Positions 43,001-55,753 of a stretch of 64,000 bases of DNA are shown piece by piece. Within the stretch, counting starts at the first letter, position 1. Every line of letters begins with the position of its first letter. Position numbers and translations under genes: made by a program. The DNA comes from Larimichthys crocea (taxonomy: Eukaryota; Chordata; Actinopteri; Sciaenidae): the NCBI RefSeq assembly GCF_000972845.2, contig NC_040013.1, positions 10,194,061 through 10,258,060 on the forward strand. The letters run 5' to 3'. The notes beneath the pieces are model-generated. The model was not told where the DNA came from, made no database searches, and worked only from the letters and a program-made list of their open reading frames with translations.

Positions 43001-45334
43001 AGGCAGAGGTGAGAGCAGCAGCCAGAAATGTGGCCACTGAGCAAAACTCTTGCCAATTTCACCAGAGCTATTCAGCATCAGTATTCAAAAATGGCTTGCT
43101 ACGTGTACATAAACGGACGTGCATTTTTAAATATTTGCGTAATGATTCACACAATGTGTCGTCAGGGACAGCAGTGTTGTAGACAGTAGCCTGGCAGGGG
43201 ATTTGACAGCAAAACCATTAACTGTGAGTCTCATTTTCTGTCCCATGTTGTCCTGCAGAGTTTCAGGTATGTCTCTCATCTGCTTTTTCACATGGCATGC
43301 TTCCACACTTTGCATCATATATTTGCTTGCTCATGGGTTGCAAGAGACACCTTGCCCTGAATGCACATCGCCCACTCCTGCTACATGCTTGCATCACTGT
43401 TGGATAAATGTCAGCTACAGGGTATGCAGTGCGGTGATTACAAAAGCCTAAACATGCACTGCCCAGTAGCTGAACTGGTTTACTGTAAATGCAATGTACA
43501 ATCATCGCCTTGTGTCTTGTTTTGTGTGTTGTTTACCAATGTTATGACTCAAGCTAAATGTCACATTTTAATATATTCACCATCGTAGAAAAAAAACAAA
43601 AAACTACAGACATTCAGAGAACATGTAAAAGACTGCCCATCTTGAATACTAATTACGATACTCCACAGTAGTATCCAAGCTACTTGCTCCATCCAGTGAA
43701 AACTGTGCCCACTGTCATTAGTGGACATATTCATTGCCATTAACCCCGCAGTCCCCTTCCACTATATTACATTTGTGTATGTTCTATTCTTTAGCACATT
43801 AAGGATGGCCGTGCAGCACTTGCAAGGATGGACAGGGGAGTATCTATGCCTAATATGTTGGAACCAAAAGCAAGTATCTTCTTCTTTTTGTACTGATGAC
43901 AACATTGTAACCTACACTGAAATATGTTACAAATTTTATACACTGTTCACTTATTTTAAAGTGCCTTTTAATTTGTGAACGAGGATACATTCAACAATTA
44001 ATTTACAGATAAGACAAAAGAGACCAGCCCAAAAAAGAAGGAGGATGAAATTATATAATCAGTGTGTTGTATTAACCCTCTTAGTGTGGAAGAAATATTG
44101 ATCTAAAAAGAGGTGAAAGACTCACAATAGCTGGGTTCCGGATTTAGCATGCCGCTTCAGGAGCTGCCAAGTCACTCTAGCGCTTAGCATGCTGGCTTCT
44201 CCATGCTCATCTGCACATAGCTTTTGACTTAAAGTGGCTGGATACTGTATGCGGCATACAGTGGAGAATCCAACGCCCAGACTGTCATCCAAACAACTCA
44301 TATCACTATATACTGCATAGTATATAAGAGATTGTACATTACTGTGTGTATATGAGTTGGTCAGAGGCCTCAGAGAACTTCTAGTTGCTTATTATTGAGC
44401 ATTTCAGCTAAATTAACAACTCATTCACCAGTTTTCGCCTTGAAAAGATTGAATTAGTTATTTAGAAAAGCAGAAGCACCTCAGTTTTCCAGGACAATCA
44501 TTCCCATGTGATTAACGCGGCCTACATTACTGGTGTTAGTTCTATTTTTAGTTTGCATTTAAATTACTCAAATACAGCCCGTTACATAACTCTGTTTCCA
44601 TGTTTTTACCCTTAACTAATCTATTGCACGTTTCTACACGTAAGAAAAAAAGTGTGCACACCATAGCACCCTGCATTCCCCCCCCCGACACCCTAAAAAA
44701 CAGCTCTCACTCCCAGTCAGCCTCCTGTCACATAACTGTTCTCCCACCCAGTGTAACCTTTGTCACAGTCAGAAAATACAAAAAAAAAATAAAAAATACA
44801 AAAAAGACCCAAATTTTCCAATTTTGTCTGATAAAAAGTTTGTTTGCAAGTTTTTGAAGCTTAACTCCAGCTTGTAGGTTTGACCTGTTCACTGACGAGT
44901 GTCTTCTTCTGAAGGTGTATCCCTATGAAATGCTCATGATAACCAGTAGAGGGAGAGCTAAACTGCCCAGGGATGTGGACAGAACCAGACTGGAGGTATC
45001 AGTTTTCCACCTGACTGTCCGCAATTGATACTGGATTTCTCTACTTTGTGTAAATAACATGTTACACAAATACAATTGTAGCAAGGAATGTGCAGTATCC
45101 ATTGCTTCTTGTCATTTTTGCAGTGACCCGTTTTTAAGGCTTTGGTGCTAACCACGAAACAACCCCCTCCCCTCCCACCCTCCCCTCCTTTGTTTTCTCC
45201 ACCTTTGTTCTCAATTCTAGCGCCACTTAGCACCCGAAACGTTCTTTGACATCTTTGGAATGGAGATCCAGGAGTTTGACAGGCTTCCCCTGTGGAAACG
45301 CAACGACATGAAAAAGAAGGCCAAGCTCTTCTAA
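13248..45334 (+). CDS. ablim1: Actin-binding LIM protein 1 (abLIM1/limatin), long isoform
   Basis: Exons: 13248-13482, 26380-26517, 30041-30224, 30942-31051, 32991-33117, 33224-33317, 35202-35289, 35812-35876, 36972-37049, 37225-37383, 37595-37639, 37976-38011, 38124-38253, 38877-38996, 39774-39878, 40219-40266, 41314-41454, 42217-42302, 42475-42598, 42748-42809, 42948-43008, 43259-43266, 43795-43869, 44915-44995, 45221-45334. The sum is 2514 nt, in frame, 837 residues. The first exon resembles the human long N-terminus (LGKLCSS near residue 10). Four LIM zinc-binding domains follow, then a Ser/Pro-rich spliced linker, a charged coiled segment ([18 protein letters not shown]) and a C-terminal villin headpiece ending KKKAKLF. 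It is a cytoskeletal protein binding F-actin through the headpiece and other partners through its LIM domains. Linker exons are probably alternatively spliced. Teleosts often carry two copies (a/b); which one this is cannot be told. Confidence 0.93.
15591..15604 (+). promoter_or_regulatory. CTCF-like motif in ablim1 intron
   Basis: CCACCAGGTGGCAC fits the known CTCF core CCASYAGRKGGCRS at every position. It lies in the long first intron. It is a sequence match only. Confidence 0.45.
16812..17075. repeat. Cluster of CAG, GGA and TC microsatellites
   Basis: Six AGC units at 16812-16829, a GGA run at about 16918-16943, and a TC run at 17032-17075. These produce long low-complexity open frames on both strands that are not genes. 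Such purine/pyrimidine tracts are common in promoters and 5' UTRs, and a candidate start exon follows at 17180. Confidence 0.75.
17180..17201 (+). CDS. ablim1: Candidate short-isoform first coding exon of ablim1 (MVMVKEK)
   Basis: ATG GTC ATG GTC AAA GAA AAA G, then GTATTC. The phase (1) fits the acceptor at 26380. The donor is weak. Support comes from phase and from the promoter-like tracts just upstream. It may be chance. Confidence 0.25.
22670..22800. repeat. Probable interspersed repeat fragment
   Basis: Repeated AGTAA/GTAATGTG words (for example AGTAATTAGTAATGTGATTA near 22714) resemble a known teleost repeat made of short GTAATGTGATTAC-like units. Boundaries are approximate and the identification is by memory. 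Confidence 0.35.
24944..25536 (+). repeat. Copy of a widespread teleost interspersed repeat
   Basis: Contains, in the usual order, GAAATATCTTAACAACTATT, a block ending CAAATTGTGTACAGGCATT, CTACCATGAGGTTGACATTT, CCAAACTAATGACATTTCTC, TGCTAAACATCAGTATGT, GACATTAGCTCAAAGCA and AAGTACAGCCTCACTAAGCT. These are the signature words of a long non-coding repeat found many times in fish genomes. The internal part is itself made of diverged sub-repeats. No open reading frame. Confidence 0.6.
26380..35876 (+). CDS. ablim1: ablim1 exons 2-8 encoding the four LIM domains
   Basis: LIM1 starts [13 protein letters not shown] at about 26412 and ends in exon 30041-30224. LIM2 starts [13 protein letters not shown] and crosses into exon 30942-31051 (CICQ-type zinc ligands in CLCQYC). 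LIM3 starts [15 protein letters not shown] at 32993 and includes exon 33224-33317. LIM4 starts [14 protein letters not shown] and ends in exon 35812-35876 (STVWHPGCK). Each has the paired C-x2-C, H-x2-C and C-x2-C zinc ligands of the LIM family. The phases at the exon joins are 1,2,1,2,0,1,0 in order, all consistent. Confidence 0.95.
27427..27452. repeat. (TG)n microsatellite
   Basis: Thirteen TG units in ablim1 intron 2. Confidence 0.92.
28320..28640 (+). mobile_element. Decayed non-LTR retrotransposon (LINE) reverse-transcriptase fragment
   Basis: From about 28493 one frame reads [16 protein letters not shown] followed by MITNFRKKK, matching the conserved segment after the RT active-site region in L2/Rex1-like fish LINEs. 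A stop lies just after, and further on the frame reads [12 protein letters not shown] sequence. The upstream part (about 28395-28440) looks like the region before it. Only a few hundred bases survive, with stops, so it cannot be active. Family assignment is tentative. Confidence 0.55.
28675..28760. repeat. Fragment of the same repeat family as at 24944
   Basis: CACAAAACTTGGTACAGATA followed by TTCATGGTGAATCC and GATGACTCCCTTGACC are characteristic sub-repeat words. Short, diverged. Confidence 0.45.
31052..32990. other. ablim1 intron between LIM2 and LIM3 exons
   Basis: 1.9 kb. A segment at about 31647-31700 (CTTAAAGGAATAGTTTAACA) matches the start of another common fish repeat. Nothing else recognised. 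Confidence 0.6.
31647..31700 (+). repeat. Short interspersed repeat end fragment
   Basis: CTTAAAGGAATAGTTTAACA followed by TTTGGGGAAAATGTGCT resembles the conserved head of a frequent teleost repeat. Only the head is recognisable. Confidence 0.45.
33318..35201. other. ablim1 intron between LIM3/LIM4 exons
   Basis: 1.9 kb without a recognised exon. A stretch near 34414-34460 (CTTTATTATCCCTGAGAGAG) resembles the ACTTTATTGATCCC-type tail common in fish repeats, but too little remains to name it. Confidence 0.55.
36272..36316 (+). CDS. ablim1: Candidate 45-nt cassette exon of ablim1
   Basis: Flanked by a strong pyrimidine tract and CCACAG acceptor and by donor GTACTG. The length is a multiple of three and the exons on both sides are phase 0, so it could be inserted without a frameshift, adding [16 protein letters not shown] do not recognise this peptide in abLIM1 proteins. 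A second frame gives a more soluble-looking peptide but does not fit the flanking phases. Confidence 0.3.
36396..36410 (-). promoter_or_regulatory. CTCF-like motif, minus orientation
   Basis: CTGCCATCTGCTGGA is the reverse complement of a good CTCF core (CCAGCAGATGGCAG). It lies in the ablim1 intron after the LIM exons and points toward the plus-orientation motifs at 6248 and 15591. Confidence 0.45.
36972..42302 (+). CDS. ablim1: ablim1 linker exons 9-18
   Basis: Ser/Pro/Arg-rich, predicted disordered. Recognised family segments include [102 protein letters not shown] and [18 protein letters not shown]. Exons 37595-37639 (45 nt), 37976-38011 (36 nt), 38877-38996 (120 nt), 39774-39878 (105 nt) and 41314-41454 (141 nt) are all multiples of three with matched phases. 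They are therefore natural cassette exons, as known for this family. The acceptor of 39774 (ACTGGAG) has a poor pyrimidine tract, so that exon border is less certain. Confidence 0.88.
39926..40024. repeat. (TATC)n tetranucleotide microsatellite
   Basis: About 24 uninterrupted TATC units starting some 48 bp after the donor of ablim1 exon 39774-39878. This produces a repetitive serine/isoleucine/tyrosine/leucine open frame that is not protein. Likely highly length-polymorphic. Confidence 0.97.
40267..41313. other. ablim1 intron
   Basis: About 1 kb between exons 40219-40266 and 41314-41454. No exon, RNA or repeat recognised. Confidence 0.6.
42475..45334 (+). CDS. ablim1: ablim1 C-terminal exons 19-25 with villin headpiece
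   Basis: Encodes [18 protein letters not shown], a conserved helical segment, then [26 protein letters not shown], an 8-nt microexon (EFQ), [14 protein letters not shown] and [20 protein letters not shown]. The headpiece ends [35 protein letters not shown] and TAA at 45332-45334. The headpiece keeps the usual KKKAKLF C-terminus that forms part of the actin-binding surface in villin-type headpieces. Confidence 0.94.
43259..43266 (+). CDS. ablim1: 8-nt microexon of ablim1
   Basis: AGTTTCAG sits between acceptor TCCTGCAG and donor GTATGT. Joined to the G left by exon 42948-43008 it encodes EFQ and restores phase 0 for the next exon at 43795. Skipping it would shift the frame, so it must be included when both neighbours are used. 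The corresponding human segment reads DYQ. Confidence 0.75.
43870..44914. other. ablim1 intron with GC donor (GC-AG intron)
   Basis: The exon ends with MLEPK and is followed by GCAAGT rather than GT. The rest of the donor (AAA before, AAGT after) is strong, as expected of GC donors. The acceptor is TTCTGAAG before GTGTAT. The protein is contiguous across this join, so the intron is well supported. Confidence 0.75.
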
Positions 45335-46252
45335 CACTCAGAGCAGCATGCACATACTGTACATTCATCCAGATAGCACACAACAACTGTAATCTAGATG
45401 TAGGTTTTTGGTTTATTTCCTTTTCTTCTGGTCTTTTGTTTTCTCCTGGCATAATCAAGGAAGCCGTGAAATGGACTCTTTTTTGCTCTGAAGCTTCCCA
45501 AGACTGTGGGCTGAACGATTTGTCCAGTTAGACTTGCACAGGAAACAAGGAATGGGGAATCTCTTCCATGCTCAAAAATGACAAAGAATGAGAATGAAAG
45601 ATAAATAGGGTCATGTTATTTGGTTTGACTGCGCTTGTTTTTACTTCTTGCTTTGCTTTGAGTGGAACTGCTTTCCTTTCTTTCTTGCTTGTTTCTTCCT
45701 ACTATTTGTTGCTGTTGATTCCTGTGGAACTTTGTAAGTACAGTAGAACCTCATGGCGCCATTACAAAATGTCCATGCTTGTAGCTTGAACATGTGTCAG
45801 CTTTTCCTTCGCTTGGGCTGAAACTGTTTTAGTCCAAAGTTTGCAAGAATCGGCTCAGTGAGTCTTTGAATTAAAAAAAAAAGAAAAAAAGCCAGTGGGA
45901 AAGCAGTCAGCTGACCCATCAACTGTTTTACTGGATCTACATGGAAATGAATCATCCAAGCACCTACACATCATCAGTCTCCTTCCCCTGCCTACTGTAC
46001 ACGCCAAACATTCATCTGACCCTGACAAAAAGAAAATGTCTCTCTTCTCAGGCTCTCATAAACATGGCCAGACACTTTCCCTTTACATGTATTGGAAGTA
46101 CAAATCTTAATATATTTTAATGCCGTATCCAACATACAGTAACCAACAAATAGATAAAACACCTAATGTAAGAAGCAACTGTATTTGAAAGTACTGTTTT
46201 ATAAATGAAAACCCACACTGCCATTTGTTGTATTGAAATCTAAGCCAATAAA
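45335..46252 (+). other. ablim1: ablim1 3' UTR
   Basis: Non-coding tail from the stop codon to AATAAA at 46247-46252. Contains a poly-A/G stretch near 45871. The cleavage site should lie shortly after 46260. Confidence 0.7.
46247..46252 (+). terminator. ablim1 polyadenylation signal
   Basis: Canonical AATAAA in CCAATAAAGC, about 0.9 kb after the stop codon. Confidence 0.65.
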
Positions 46253-48371
46253 GCTTTAAATCACCATGAACCATATGATCCTCGGCTATACCAAAGGTAC
46301 CCACCGCCTCTTTTCTGTTTTCTGTTTTCTTCTGTGCATTTCATCAATAAACACACTGATTCGGTGATGTAACACAGGATGAGAGGTAATCTGAGGACTG
46401 AGTTGCCTGAGTTGACTTTTATGTGAACAGTCAGACTGTGGAGTCTATTGACCTTCTTTACAAACACATTGGGCCACTGTGATGAAACTTCATTCACTAA
46501 ACCTTGGCCTTTTACTCTGATATAAAGACTTAAAGTAGATATCTGCATTTTAAAGTTTTGTGTGTGGATAAATATTCTTCCAAACTAGTGAACAACAGCC
46601 ACCAACTAAAGATTTAGTCATTTTACTTCTAGTGTTGAAAAAAAATACTATTTGATTGCACATTGTACCTGAAAGGCCATAGCTCATATGCAACACATCA
46701 TGCACTGCATTGACAGCCAGCCATTTTCCAAAGCATACAACAGTTTTTAGATGAATTAACAAGGTTTTCCTTCATTCCAAGCAGCTACTTGTGTTAAATC
46801 ACATCGGTATGATTTAAAAAAACACTTTGCAAATGTTTGCTTGCTTCAAAATGCATCACTGTGAAAATTAAACAACGTTCTGTTTTGTTGGTTATCTTTG
46901 TGTGTTAATGTGACTCAAACTGATTATTTGAACACCGCCTCCAGATTGATGCATTCAAATGCAATTGGGAAACCATCTGCAGCTGCAGCAGCAACCTCTT
47001 CAATGAAGAAACTACAAAATTAGTTTGATCCCATTTGTAATATGTTTTTTATCCTCTGGGTTTTTGTTTCCAACATGTCACTTCAGTATTTATGAAAGCA
47101 GCGCAGTTGCTGACTCTGATTAAATATCACATGTCAGAGCCTCTCACCTGAACTTTACTGAAAGTATTACCCTGACTGAAAGACAAAGCCACATTTCGAC
47201 TTAATTACCCCTCAGTCATAATGTAACCGACAAAAAAGAAAGGAACTAATTTTCCACTGAAAGGATAACTTGCCTTAAGCATGTTTAAAGTGTTTCTAGT
47301 TTTAATTTTTATACTATATTGGAATTAACTGAACAGTGGCTCCCTGGACAGAAGCAGAAACACAGTTAAAGATCTCCTCCAGACTAATTTTAAACCATAA
47401 AATACTTGGATTAATAATTTGTGTCTAATCTGGCTTTTCCTCAAAAAAAGTTTAATAAACCAATTAAAACTTCTTCTGCATCTGCTCCTTCTCCATCACT
47501 GCAAAACCAAAGATCTATGAATATGCAAATATTGTTCATTTAAAAAGTTAACTACAAGAGAACAGCTGTCCTGCTGAAAAGTCCACTCTCTGTGTAAGTG
47601 CACTAGAGGTTTCGAGTTTTCACAACACACTTGAGTAAACTGCATACTGGACCTTGATTGGGTCCAAACCAGATGAGTGTTAAAACAGGCTTCCATACAT
47701 AATTCTGCACAATGAAGCTTCCAAGTGAAGAAACAATAGGCAAAATATATGTCTGGATGAAGGGCGCTATAAAAATATATAAAAAACCATGGTGTGCTTT
47801 GGAAAATGTTTGAAATTTGTAAGAAAAATTACACAAACATGCAATGATCCTAAAATGTGATGACAGAAATATTCTCCCATGTTGGGTCTGTAATATGAAC
47901 TGCACAAGTCAAACAGTGTCACTTTTAAGCATCAGGTAATGCATCTATTGTACACTGAATGCTGGTTAGAGCTGCAGTGTGGCCTTATTCAGTCACATAA
48001 CGATCATACTTTTCCTCTTGGAGACGGCAGCACCGACAAACACTAACACTTTGAAGACAGATGCCTGCTTTTTGGGGTCACAACACTGCAGTGTGTCAGT
48101 GCTTTAATGGCAATGGGTATCATTTTTCACTCGATTAAGTGGCAGAAACACAGAAAAACCTTCTGTGCTGCTACCATGAACTGTGCCATATAAAAACACA
48201 CCCCATGAAAAAAAAGACTGAAGACAAGATGGTTGTTCTGTTTGTTGCTACTTACATCAAGTCTCATGATAAACTGCTTCTGCTTCTGCAGCTGCACTTC
48301 GCCACAAAGACTTTGGCTGTGTGTGGTGTTGAACTGAGCTGTGCTGAACGTGTGTTCAACCTTTTCTACAG
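46253..48371. other. Intergenic interval before the TRIM-like gene
   Basis: About 2.1 kb of AT-rich DNA. I looked for the expected RING/B-box exon of the following TRIM gene on the plus strand and found none: no paired-cysteine RING or B-box pattern of usable length. Confidence 0.6.
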
Positions 48372-50011
48372 GAGACATTAGAAAAGCACCAAGAGTGTCT
48401 AAAGAAGCAAAAGGAAGCAGTGAAATACAGACTGAAAAAACTGGCAGCACGGCAATCAGAAATCACAGTAAGTTGTGCTCGGACTAATCTGAGCTCACAA
48501 CATGAAACCTTTGTGTCTTGGTTGTGGCATTAAATTTGAACATGAAACATTTCATCAGTTATCCTTCAAGAAAAACACTAAAAAAATATAATTCCACATA
48601 AAAACACCTGTGATCAGGCAGTATGATAAACTCATAAATGCTTATGCCTGACACAGAAAAAGTCCTCGGGGATAAGGGAGAATATCATACGGAAATATCA
48701 GGAGATCCAGGCCATCCTGGACGAGGACCTGAGGATTACCTTGTCCCACCTGGAGATGGAGGAGCGTGCTGCAGTCTCTGCCCTGGATGGGCTGATGGAA
48801 AAAAACTGTGCTCTAATCCAAGAGATAGAGCAGGACCTGTCCAGACTCACTGTAACACTAGACCAGACGGACACAGAGCCTGATACAATGGTGATTAAAC
48901 TTAGGAGTCGTATGTGAAGTTGTGAAGGGACAAATATTATTTAGAACCATGTTATCTGTGTAAGAGCAAAATGAATCTAAAATTAAGTTGTATAAAACAT
49001 TTTGCTTAATCTTAATTTTTCTGCCTTTCTTCAGTCTTTCTTTTCGTTCCCTGAGCATGGAGACATGGAGACAACAGACAGGTATGGAAAATCATATATC
49101 AAATCATAATTAATACTTTAAATAAAAAAGCGTTGGGCAGAAGCTGATGTTTCCCACTTTGGTCTGCCTCCTCTAGAGTGGTGGACCTGCTAAACAGGAC
49201 AGACCCGATCAGTGTGAGCCTGGATGAAGTTAAAGCTGACCAGATCCTCAACCTCACCAACAACATGCTTCTGCTTATCCGCTCACAGACCCCTATAATC
49301 AAGAATCTCATCAAGAGTTGTTAGTTCACACATTATTTCTCTAGTGTTTACAATTTTGCCTCTTCAACATGTAGAATTTTAAGTATAAAATGTGTTAAAT
49401 ATGTGTCTCCAGATTCCAGTGAGGTGCGTCTGGATCCAGAGACGGCCCACCCAAAGCTGATCATCTCCCCCAAAGGTGACAGTGCCACCTACACAAACAC
49501 CTGGCAGCAACTTCCTGACCTTCCTGGACGATTTGACACGACCCTCAATGTCATCAGCTTACAAGGCTACAGCTTTGGTCGCCATTATTGGGAAATTGAT
49601 GTAACTGGGAAGACTTACTGGGAGCTGGGTGTCACATATCCCACCATTCCCCGCAAGGGCACCACTGAGGATTGCTGGCTGGGTCGGGGGGACGAGTCTT
49701 GGTGTGTGGAGTTCTTTGATGGGGAGTATACAGCCTGGCATGGAGGGGTGCCCCATCAGCTGCCTTTTACAAAACGCTTCTGTCGGATTGGTGTGTTTTG
49801 TAATTTCCCTGCAGGTTTAGTGACGTTTATCGAGGCAGAAAACATGACACAGCTGTTCTCCTTCTGTGCAGGAACCTTCTCAGACTGCCTCCACCTGGCC
49901 CTCTGTCCTGGTCACGATCACAAGGGCACAAATTCTAAGCCTATTGTAATCTGTAATACTCCATCTCCTACCAGTGATCTTGGATTAGTAGCTCCACAGA
50001 AAAGCTTTTAG
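48372..50011 (+). CDS. TRIM-family coiled-coil/PRY-SPRY protein without visible RING/B-box exon
   Basis: Exons 48372-48467 (96 nt), 48657-48890 (234 nt), 49035-49081 (47 nt), 49177-49319 (143 nt), 49413-50011 (599 nt, stop TAG). They join in frame to 372 residues. The 96 and 234 nt sizes are the standard TRIM coiled-coil exons, and the last exon is a standard PRY-SPRY (B30.2) exon. It starts near the PRY motif LDPETAHPKL, with FGRHYWEIDV, WLGRGDESWCVEF and RIGVFCNFPAG following. The third exon is 47 nt instead of the usual 23. TRIM proteins are ubiquitin ligases through their RING; this one shows only the oligomerisation and ligand-recognition parts. The first exon has no start codon of its own at its 5' end, so at least one more 5' exon is needed. 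It may be a truncated gene, a TRIM14-like RING-less form, or a gene whose first exon is displaced. Confidence 0.8.
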
Positions 50012-51931
50012 TAATTAGTTGCTGGGGCACTACTTTCTAATAACATAGCACTTATAAAGGTTTAAAGGAGTCCTAACTAATGGCTTTATTGATAATTAAT
50101 AATTAAGTGTTTAAAGCCATGGTAGTGGCATAGTTAACGACGTTAACAACGCTAACATGATGTTAAACAGGTAGAATGTTTACCATGTTCACAATGAGTT
50201 CAGCATGTTAGCATGATAGATAATACGATATTCCTCAGGATAAGCAAAAACTTTGACCTGATTGTGACACTAGAGAAAAGGTCAGGGAAGACATTATAAT
50301 TCATCCTCTGGGCACCATGAATATCTGCACTAAATTTCATGAGAATCCATAGCTGTTTCTATTTCTCTAAAAGTCATCATCCTCATGGTCACACTATAAA
50401 AAAAGTCATGGGATTACCAAAGTTAAGTGTATTTATTGGGCGATCATGAACAACGGCAATAAACTTAATTGGTGCAAAAGAACAAGTAAAACATCATACA
50501 TGTCAAACAATGCAGAACAAAAATATAAGCAGCTATAAGACATGACCAAAACACAAGGTACGCACAGACTACTCCTTTAAACACATCAAACATAAAGCGC
50601 TCTCTCACACAGTTTCTACCGCCAGAGTCAAAATACCACATCCTAACTGAGCACATACAGACCTCTGTGTTCTGGATAGGTTAAGGGGGACATTTTGTTT
50701 TCATAAATACCCTTAATCAGATCTGTTAATGTTTTATAGGTCTGTTAGAATCAAAAGAAAAGCAGGAACAACTTTTTGCCAGGTTGTAAAATATATCTGG
50801 CATTCATCCTTTCTATTTACATTTACATTTTACAGGGAATCCATTTAATGAATGATGGTGGTTTTCTTACTAATAATCCACCCAGTCATCGATCCACCTA
50901 GTCTGTTAATAATTAGAAGAAGGTAAACGATCCAACAGTCTGAGAGTGTCTTCTTAGTGGATCAAAGAGGAGGTTGATGTGCATAAAACATTACTATGTT
51001 CTTTATTAACGATTAATAAAGCAATTAGTTACAACTATTAAGTCTTTGATAAAGGCTGCTTTATTACAAAGTGGTACCCTTGCGAATTTTAGATAACACA
51101 GAGGCACAAATTTCTAGTAGGAAAATAGTTACTTACAAGGAATCATGTTAATAATTGGTTAGTTAGTTAGTTAGTTAGTTAATAATAACACTACACATCT
51201 CATTCAGTGCCTGTATATGTGTACTGTATTTTCATGCAGCAGCATCTCTGAGCTCATTGAACTAAAAAAAAAGGACCATTAAAACAATGTTTTAAGCATA
51301 TGGCATATAGTTTAGGTATTCTCTATTTGATGACAAAGTTTTGTCAAAAAAGGTTTCAGTTTTACTTTGAAGTCATAAAAGCTACTTAAACTGTTATACA
51401 TATGATGTTATTGAAACATTTGACTGTGCATACAATCATTCTATACATATTACACTTTACTGATTTTTTAAATTTATAAAGAGATTTAAAAAAAAAAGAA
51501 GCACACAGTAGTGTAACCTTATATGGATGTATGTGGATCCAAAGTCTACATTCAAGCAAACAAGTGACTCTGCAAATATGCTCTCTGAGCCTTTGTGTTG
51601 TGATGATGTACCCCCATCAACCATCCATTTTAATGACTCTCAATAGAAGAAAATGTTTCAAGTTGACAGATGTTGAATATATTTGTTCATATTTTATTTG
51701 TTTATTATTATTAAGTGTTTGTTAACAGTGTTTTGCATATTATTCCTGAAATAATAACTATCCAAGAGCACAGTTAAAATCAATAAAACTGATTCAGCAA
51801 CATGGGTGGATGCCAAACACCCCCCCGGTGAATCAAAGGTTAGTGTACTTAACACAAATATTAGAAAAGTGTGAGTTATCTGCTAGACAGTGCATTTCAC
51901 TCTCTTGAATGTCTTCTGATACACTTTCATC
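50012..51931. other. Intergenic interval between TRIM-like gene and habp2
   Basis: About 1.9 kb. AATAAA at 50458-50463 may end the TRIM-like transcript. About 50130-50400 carries a reverse-oriented copy of the fish repeat seen at 24944. A short TTAG run lies near 51160-51180. No gene seen. Confidence 0.6.
50130..50400 (-). repeat. Reverse-oriented copy of the teleost repeat family seen at 24944
   Basis: Words such as TTCAGCATGTTAGCATGATA, ATCCTCTGGGCACCATGAAT and CACTAAATTTCATGAGAATC are reverse complements of the family signature words. Diverged, non-coding. Confidence 0.5.

Positions 51932-55753
<3,822 letters not shown>

Larger units (their letters stand above)
7148..46252 (+). other. ablim1: ablim1 gene span, from first candidate start exon to polyadenylation signal
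   Basis: The span holds alternative first coding exons at 7148-7160, 11021-11111, 13248-13482 and possibly 17180-17201, all ending in phase 1 and so all able to join the shared exon at 26380. The shared body is 26380-45334, and an AATAAA signal at 46247-46252 closes a 3' UTR of about 0.9 kb. Introns of up to about 13 kb between the first exons and the body are typical of this gene family. Confidence 0.85.

Noticed and set aside
44943..44955. CCAGTAGAGGGAG as a CTCF-like site
   Set aside because: Mismatch at a key position and it lies inside an ablim1 coding exon.
44958..45458. Minus-strand 166-codon open frame
   Set aside because: Antisense shadow of the last two ablim1 exons and the intron between them.
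48139..48381. Plus-strand open frame just before the TRIM-like exon, as a possible first exon
   Set aside because: It is in a different frame from the 48372 exon, ends in a stop there, and has no RING or B-box cysteines.
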